A stretch of DNA of 64,000 bases, from assembly GCA_021295955.1 (NCBI GenBank), contig JAGWBJ010000014.1, positions 38,829-102,828 of the forward strand, in the 5' to 3' direction. Each line of letters begins with the position of its first letter. The stretch's first letter is position 1. The position numbers and the translations under genes were made by a program. Shown in pieces: positions 59,968 to 64,000 of this stretch. The DNA comes from Dehalococcoidia bacterium. Its GTDB lineage: Bacteria; Chloroflexota; Dehalococcoidia; Lucifugimonadales; JAGWBF01. Under the pieces are notes generated by a model. The model made no database searches. It was not told where the DNA came from and was given only the letters and a program-made list of their open reading frames with translations.

Positions 59968-61887
59968 CTAGTTGTCGGCGTGGGTGGGTGCGCCGCCCTC
60001 CGCCGCGGCCTCTTGGAGGCCGTAGTTGATGTCGTAGAGGCGGCTGTAGGCGCCGCCCCGCTCCAGCAGCTCCTCGTGGTGGCCCACCTCCAGCACCCGG
60101 CCCTGGTCCAGCACGACGATCACGTCGGCGTTGCGTATGGTGGAGAGACGGTGGGCGATCACTATCGAGGTGCGCCCTTGCAGTATCCCCTTGAGGGCGT
60201 TCTGGATCACCAGCTCCGTTTGGGTGTCGATGTTGGCGGTGGCCTCGTCCAGGATCAGGACTCGAGGGTCGGCCACGATGGCCCGGGCGAAGCTCAGGAG
60301 CTGCCTCTGGCCCACGCTCAGGTTGGTGCCCCGCTCGGCGAGCTGGGACTTGTACCCGTTGTCCAGCCCCATGATGAAGTCGTGGGCGCCCACGGCCTTG
60401 GCCGCCTCCACCACATCCTGGTCCGTGGCCGACTCGTGGCTGTAGCGGATGTTCTCCTCCACCGTTCCCGAGAAGAGGAAGGGCTCCTGCAGCACCATGC
60501 TCATCTGGTCCACCAGGGACCTGCGCTTCACGTCCCGGACGTCGTAGCCGTCGACGGTTATGCGGCCCTCGACAACGTCGGCGAACCTGGTCAGGAGGGT
60601 GACGAAGGTGCTTTTGCCCGCCCCTGTGGCCCCCACCAGCGCCACCGTCTCCCCCGGGTTGAAGTGCAGGTCCACGTCCTTCAGGACGTCCACCCCGGGA
60701 ACGTAGTGGAAGCTGACGTTCTCGTACCTGATCTCCCCCCTTATCGGGGGCATGTCCCCGGCGTCGGGCTTGTCCATCACCTCGGGTTTCAGGTCCACCA
60801 CCTCGAAGATCCGCACCCCTGCGGCCATCCCCCGCTGGAGCTGGGTGTACTGCATGGTCAGGTGACGGACGGGCTCGAAGAAGCGCTGTATCCACATGGG
60901 GAAGGCCAGCAGCACGCCCCAGTTGATGTCCTGGTTCAAGGCCATGGTCCCGCCCAGTACGACGACCACCCCGAACCCGAAGCCGATGAGTATTTCCACC
61001 ACCGGCTGGAGGCCCCCCGAGAAGCGGCTGGCCTGCATGTTGGCGTCCAGGTGCTCGTAGTTCAGCTCGTCGAAGTGCTTGAGGTTCTCGTCCTGCCGGT
61101 TCAGGCTCTCCACCACCCTGACGCCGGTGATGTTCTGGTTGTACTCTCCGTTGACCATGGCGATGGCCCGGCGGATGCGAATGAACGACCGGCGGGCGAA
61201 CCTCTGCCAGTAGGCCAGGATGATGAACAGCACCGGGATGACGCTCAGGCACACCAGGGAGAGGCGCAAGTCCGCCATCCCCACGGCCGGCAGTATCACT
61301 GCCATCAACAGCACGATGCCCACCAGACTGAGGATGTCCGACAGGCTCAGCACCATCAGCTCGAAGGTCTCGGTGAGCTGGATGACGTCGCTGGAGAGGC
61401 GCGACATTATCCGGCCCACGGGCGTGCGGTGGAAGAAGGACGGCGACAGCTCCTGGAGGTGGCCGAACATGTGGGTACGCAGGGCATAGAGGATGTTCTG
61501 GCCCAGCCTGGGCATGTAGATGAACTGCAGGTACATGGCGCCGAAGGTCATCACCGCCGCGGCCAGGAAGGCGATGCCGATGACGTGGAGCCGCCACACC
61601 TCGCCGCTGTCTATGCCCCAGTCGATGCCAAGCAGCACGAACAGGGGGACCGTCACGTTGCCCAGGGTGTAGAGGGACACCGCCAGAAGCGAGAGGGCGA
61701 CCTCTTTCTTGAAGGGCTTGAGATAGGACGCCAGCCGGGTGACCACCCCGTGGTCGTAGGCGCTTCCGACGATCCCTTCGTCGGTCAGGTTGTCCATGGT
61801 CGGGGCGTGCATGGAGCCGGCGTTCATGCCCCGCATGTTGCCGAGCATGCCCCCGAAACCGGCGCCCCCCTGGCCTCCGGCGTGCAT
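59968..61887 (-). CDS. ABC exporter half-transporter, consensus ATPase subunit
   Basis: This 639-residue half-transporter has a six-helix type I exporter domain (about residues 50-350) and an ATPase domain with Walker A VGATGAGKST, Walker B RVLILDEATANID with the catalytic Glu, and a deviant signature LSVGQ. The N-terminus has an odd Gly/Met-rich stretch (about 30 residues, starting MHAGGQGG). Paired with the next entry it should form a heterodimer like BmrCD or TM287/288. Its ATG abuts the partner's stop with no gap. Confidence 0.93.
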   Translation of the reverse strand: MHAGGQGGAGFGGMLGNMRGMNAGSMHAPTMDNLTDEGIVGSAYDHGVVTRLASYLKPFKKEVALSLLAVSLYTLGNVTVPLFVLLGIDWGIDSGEVWRLHVIGIAFLAAAVMTFGAMYLQFIYMPRLGQNILYALRTHMFGHLQELSPSFFHRTPVGRIMSRLSSDVIQLTETFELMVLSLSDILSLVGIVLLMAVILPAVGMADLRLSLVCLSVIPVLFIILAYWQRFARRSFIRIRRAIAMVNGEYNQNITGVRVVESLNRQDENLKHFDELNYEHLDANMQASRFSGGLQPVVEILIGFGFGVVVVLGGTMALNQDINWGVLLAFPMWIQRFFEPVRHLTMQYTQLQRGMAAGVRIFEVVDLKPEVMDKPDAGDMPPIRGEIRYENVSFHYVPGVDVLKDVDLHFNPGETVALVGATGAGKSTFVTLLTRFADVVEGRITVDGYDVRDVKRRSLVDQMSMVLQEPFLFSGTVEENIRYSHESATDQDVVEAAKAVGAHDFIMGLDNGYKSQLAERGTNLSVGQRQLLSFARAIVADPRVLILDEATANIDTQTELVIQNALKGILQGRTSIVIAHRLSTIRNADVIVVLDQGRVLEVGHHEELLERGGAYSRLYDINYGLQEAAAEGGAPTHADN

Positions 61888-63723
61888 CTAGCCGCCCCCC
61901 CCGTTGGCCCCGCCCAGGGCCCCCCTTGGCAAGGGCCCCGAAGGCATGGGCGCGTCCAGCAGCACTTCCTCCTGGGGTTGTAGCTGCAGGTCGTATATCT
62001 CCCGGTAGAGCCCGCCCTTGGCCATCAGCTCCTCGTGGCCTCCCTCCTCCACGATCTCTCCATTCTTGAGGACCAGGATCACGTCGGCCTCACGCACCGT
62101 GCTCAGCCGGTGGGCGATGACGAAGGTCGTCCTCCCCTTCATCACGTCGACCATGGCCCGGTGTATCTGGCGCTCGGTCTCCACGTCCACGCTGGAGGTG
62201 GAGTCGTCCAGGATCAGCACGGGCGGGTCCAGGAGTATGGTCCTGGCGATGGAGAGGCGCTGCCTCTGCCCGCCCGAAAGGGTCGAGCCTCGCTCCCCGA
62301 CCCAGGTCTCGTACCCGTAGGACAACTCCTCGATCTGCCCGTGGAGCTGGGCCACCTTCGCCGCCAGCCTTACGTCCTCCTCCGAGGCGCCCACCGCGCC
62401 GTAGGCTATGTTGTCCCGCACCGTGGCACTGAACAGGTACACGTCCTGCTGGACGATGCCCACGTACTTGCGCAGGGAAGCCAGGGTGAACTCCCGGATG
62501 TCCTGCCCGTCGATGGTTATCCGGCCGCCCGTCACGTCGTAGAAGCGGGGCAGCATGTTGACGATGGTGCTCTTGCCGCTCCCCGGGGCGCCCAGGAGGG
62601 CGATGACCGAGCCGGGGGAGGCGGATATGTTGACGTTACTCAGGGCGGCCGCTTCCCCACCGTAGGAGAAGGACACGTTCTCGAAGCGGACGTGGCCGGC
62701 GGGGCGGCTCATCTCCCGGGCGGTGGGCCGCTCCACCACCGGGGACTGGGCGTCCAGCACGTCGAAGAGCCTGGTGCCCGAGGACACGGCCCGGGAGAAG
62801 CTGCTGATGATCTGGGGGGTCATGCGGACGGGGAAGGTGAGCTGGTTCATCAACAGAAGGAACTTGGTCAGGTCCCCGGGGTCCAGGTCGCCCCGGACCA
62901 CCTCCCAGCCCCCGTACCAGATGATCAGGCCCAGGGCCAGGGTGAAGTAGAAGGTCATCCACGCCCCGTTGGTGCCCTGCAGCCTCTCCGACGCGAAGTA
63001 CTCCGCCTGGAGCTCCCGGGCCTTGCGCCGGAACTTCCCCTTTTCGTGCTCCTCGGCGGCAAAGGCCTTGACCACGTGTATGCCCGACAGGTTCTCCTGC
63101 ATGACCGTGACCAGCTGGCCCATGATCTCCTGGACGTGGAGCCACATCGCCCTGAGCCGGGTCATGACCGCCGTGGACCGGACCACCAGGAAGGGCACGA
63201 AGGCCAGGGCCATCAGGGTCAGCTCCCAGTGCAGGTAGACCAGGAGCGCGACGATGGCGGCGGCCCTGACCGCCACTTCCAGGGAGCGGACCATCCCCAT
63301 CATGACGAACCGCCTCACCGCCTCGATGTCCGAGGTGACCTTGGACATCAGGTTGCCGGTGTGCTCTTTGTCGTGGTAGGCGAAGCTCAGGTGCTGGAGC
63401 TTGTCGTACATGGAGTTCCGCAGGTCGTAGGAGACCTTCTGGGACAGGGAGTCGGTGGTGTAGGTGCGGGTAAAGTCGAATATCCCCCGCATGAGGCTTG
63501 CGCCCAGGAGGGCCAGGGCGAAGTAGAACAGGGTCCCCCGGTCCACGTCCCCCAACATCAGGACGTCGTCGTCTCCGCGGACCACAACCCTGTCGATCGC
63601 CTCTCCCAGCAGGTTGACTACCAGGAGGGAGAAGATGATGGCGGCGAAGAAGCTGAAATATGCCAGGATGAGGCGCTTCCGGTAGCGCAGGGTCATCCCG
63701 ACGATTCTTTGAAGGACTTCCAT
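61888..63723 (-). CDS. ABC exporter half-transporter, degenerate ATPase subunit
   Basis: This 611-residue half-transporter has six N-terminal helices and an ATPase domain with Walker A LGAPGSGKST, a canonical signature LSGGQRQRLS and Walker B LILDDSTSSVD, in which Asp replaces the catalytic Glu. Its partner has Glu but a deviant signature, so the heterodimer has one active and one degenerate site, the known pattern of heterodimeric exporters. It is the first gene of the ABC-gcv operon and has a good promoter about 95 bases upstream. The substrate is unknown. Confidence 0.93.
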   Translation of the reverse strand: MEVLQRIVGMTLRYRKRLILAYFSFFAAIIFSLLVVNLLGEAIDRVVVRGDDDVLMLGDVDRGTLFYFALALLGASLMRGIFDFTRTYTTDSLSQKVSYDLRNSMYDKLQHLSFAYHDKEHTGNLMSKVTSDIEAVRRFVMMGMVRSLEVAVRAAAIVALLVYLHWELTLMALAFVPFLVVRSTAVMTRLRAMWLHVQEIMGQLVTVMQENLSGIHVVKAFAAEEHEKGKFRRKARELQAEYFASERLQGTNGAWMTFYFTLALGLIIWYGGWEVVRGDLDPGDLTKFLLLMNQLTFPVRMTPQIISSFSRAVSSGTRLFDVLDAQSPVVERPTAREMSRPAGHVRFENVSFSYGGEAAALSNVNISASPGSVIALLGAPGSGKSTIVNMLPRFYDVTGGRITIDGQDIREFTLASLRKYVGIVQQDVYLFSATVRDNIAYGAVGASEEDVRLAAKVAQLHGQIEELSYGYETWVGERGSTLSGGQRQRLSIARTILLDPPVLILDDSTSSVDVETERQIHRAMVDVMKGRTTFVIAHRLSTVREADVILVLKNGEIVEEGGHEELMAKGGLYREIYDLQLQPQEEVLLDAPMPSGPLPRGALGGANGGGG

Positions 63724-63818
63724 ATGTCAGTACGGGCAAGGGGCCGAGGGGAGGACGGAGGGGCCGGGGGCGGCATAGCGCGGCCGGTCAAGCGTACATC
63801 CAAGCCTCAAACGGGGAC

Positions 63819-63847
63819 ATTATATTACTTTCCCGCGTCGATGTACA
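63819..63847 (-). promoter_or_regulatory. Promoter of the ABC-gcv operon
   Basis: On the minus strand, TGTACA (63842-63847), 17 bases, TATAAT (63819-63824), a perfect -10. This is the only clear promoter seen before six packed leftward genes. No glycine-riboswitch-like tandem aptamer is seen in the short leader. Confidence 0.65.
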
Positions 63848-63909
63848 TGCAGACACGACCCCCTAAACGCCCGGCCTTCACAAGGCCAAAGGCAATTCCG
63901 ACCCCCCTC

Positions 63910-63945
63910 ACATGTCATTCCGAGCCGCAGGCGGGGAATGACCCG
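63910..63945. repeat. Palindromic repeat copy near the right edge
   Basis: TGTCATTCCGAGCCGCAGGCGGGGAATGAC is a further, imperfect member of the dispersed family. The rest of 63850-64000 is GC-rich and shows no gene. Confidence 0.7.
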
Positions 63946-64000
63946 ACCCGTCGACCCCGCGGTCGCCGGGCCCCTAGGGGGCGGGCCCGACGGGCCCGCG

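Noticed and set aside
58853..61597. A 914-codon frame extending gcvT far upstream
   Set aside because: The first 550 codons lie antiphase to the ABC exporter gene and are low-complexity; GcvT itself begins at TTG 59950.
63724..63850. Glycine riboswitch ahead of the gcv operon
   Set aside because: The leader between promoter and first gene is under 100 bases and lacks the tandem aptamer pattern; none is seen in the short gap before gcvT either.

Overview
The window is GC-rich (about two thirds G+C or more by eye), almost entirely coding, and bacterial. Several features together suggest an uncultured Chloroflexota bacterium, perhaps Dehalococcoidia or SAR202-like: an Asp23/AmaP envelope-stress operon, RNase Y beside YmdB, PlsY, split glycine decarboxylase (GcvPA/GcvPB), a form II CoxL-type molybdenum hydroxylase, and many single-copy catabolic enzymes (SMP-30, LLM monooxygenase, PEP-mutase/isocitrate-lyase family, cysteine hydrolase, RidA, VOC). 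This placement is inference; there is no rRNA marker, and recA is the best phylogenetic anchor. I saw no rRNA, tRNA, CRISPR array, insertion sequence or prophage.

Layout. 1-6.6 kb: a gene end, a DsrE-like protein, a CoxL-type subunit that is frameshifted near its start, its MoxR-type ATPase and VWA partner, an 11/12-bp tandem repeat array, and a class III aminotransferase. 6.6-12.2 kb: palindromic repeats, then a leftward operon of two Asp23 proteins, AmaP, DUF2273, an OB-fold/zinc-ribbon protein, a thiolase and an amidase. It diverges from a TetR gene at 12.36 kb, with matching promoter/operator units on both sides. 13-23.6 kb: MgtE, a ThDP enzyme, SMP-30, VOC, a structured-RNA candidate, ComEC, an NHL-repeat protein, an MFS transporter and a duplicated dimeric alpha/beta-barrel protein. 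23.6-32.4 kb: a STAND/TPR ATPase with an apparently leaderless promoter, NAD formate dehydrogenase, a Fur-family regulator, convergent trehalose genes otsB/otsA and a two-domain SagB-type oxidoreductase.

32.5-46.4 kb: cysteine hydrolase, PEP-mutase-family lyase, an HsdR-N-like nuclease, HAD hydrolase, NAD synthetase, two RidA paralogues, recA, a zinc-ribbon membrane protein, plsY, a PHP phosphoesterase, ymdB, rny and a PH-like membrane protein. 46.4-48.6 kb: a lower-GC adenine methyltransferase/endonuclease pair inserted among housekeeping genes. 48.7-55.4 kb: tsaD, a PhoB/PhoR-like two-component pair behind a Pho-box-like promoter, an LLM oxidoreductase, a polysaccharide deacetylase and hypothetical proteins among palindromic repeats. 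55.5-63.7 kb: a DUF433 relic, then a tightly packed leftward operon of a heterodimeric ABC exporter followed by gcvT-gcvH-gcvPA-gcvPB.

Themes. One-carbon metabolism recurs (CO-dehydrogenase-like hydroxylase, formate dehydrogenase, glycine cleavage). So do stress functions (Asp23/AmaP, trehalose, RidA). Many promoters are readable as -35/17-18/-10 with a TGN extension. Several genes appear decayed or use non-canonical starts (coxL-like, otsB, HsdR-N-like, DUF433). Convergent neighbours repeatedly share four bases at reciprocal stop codons.
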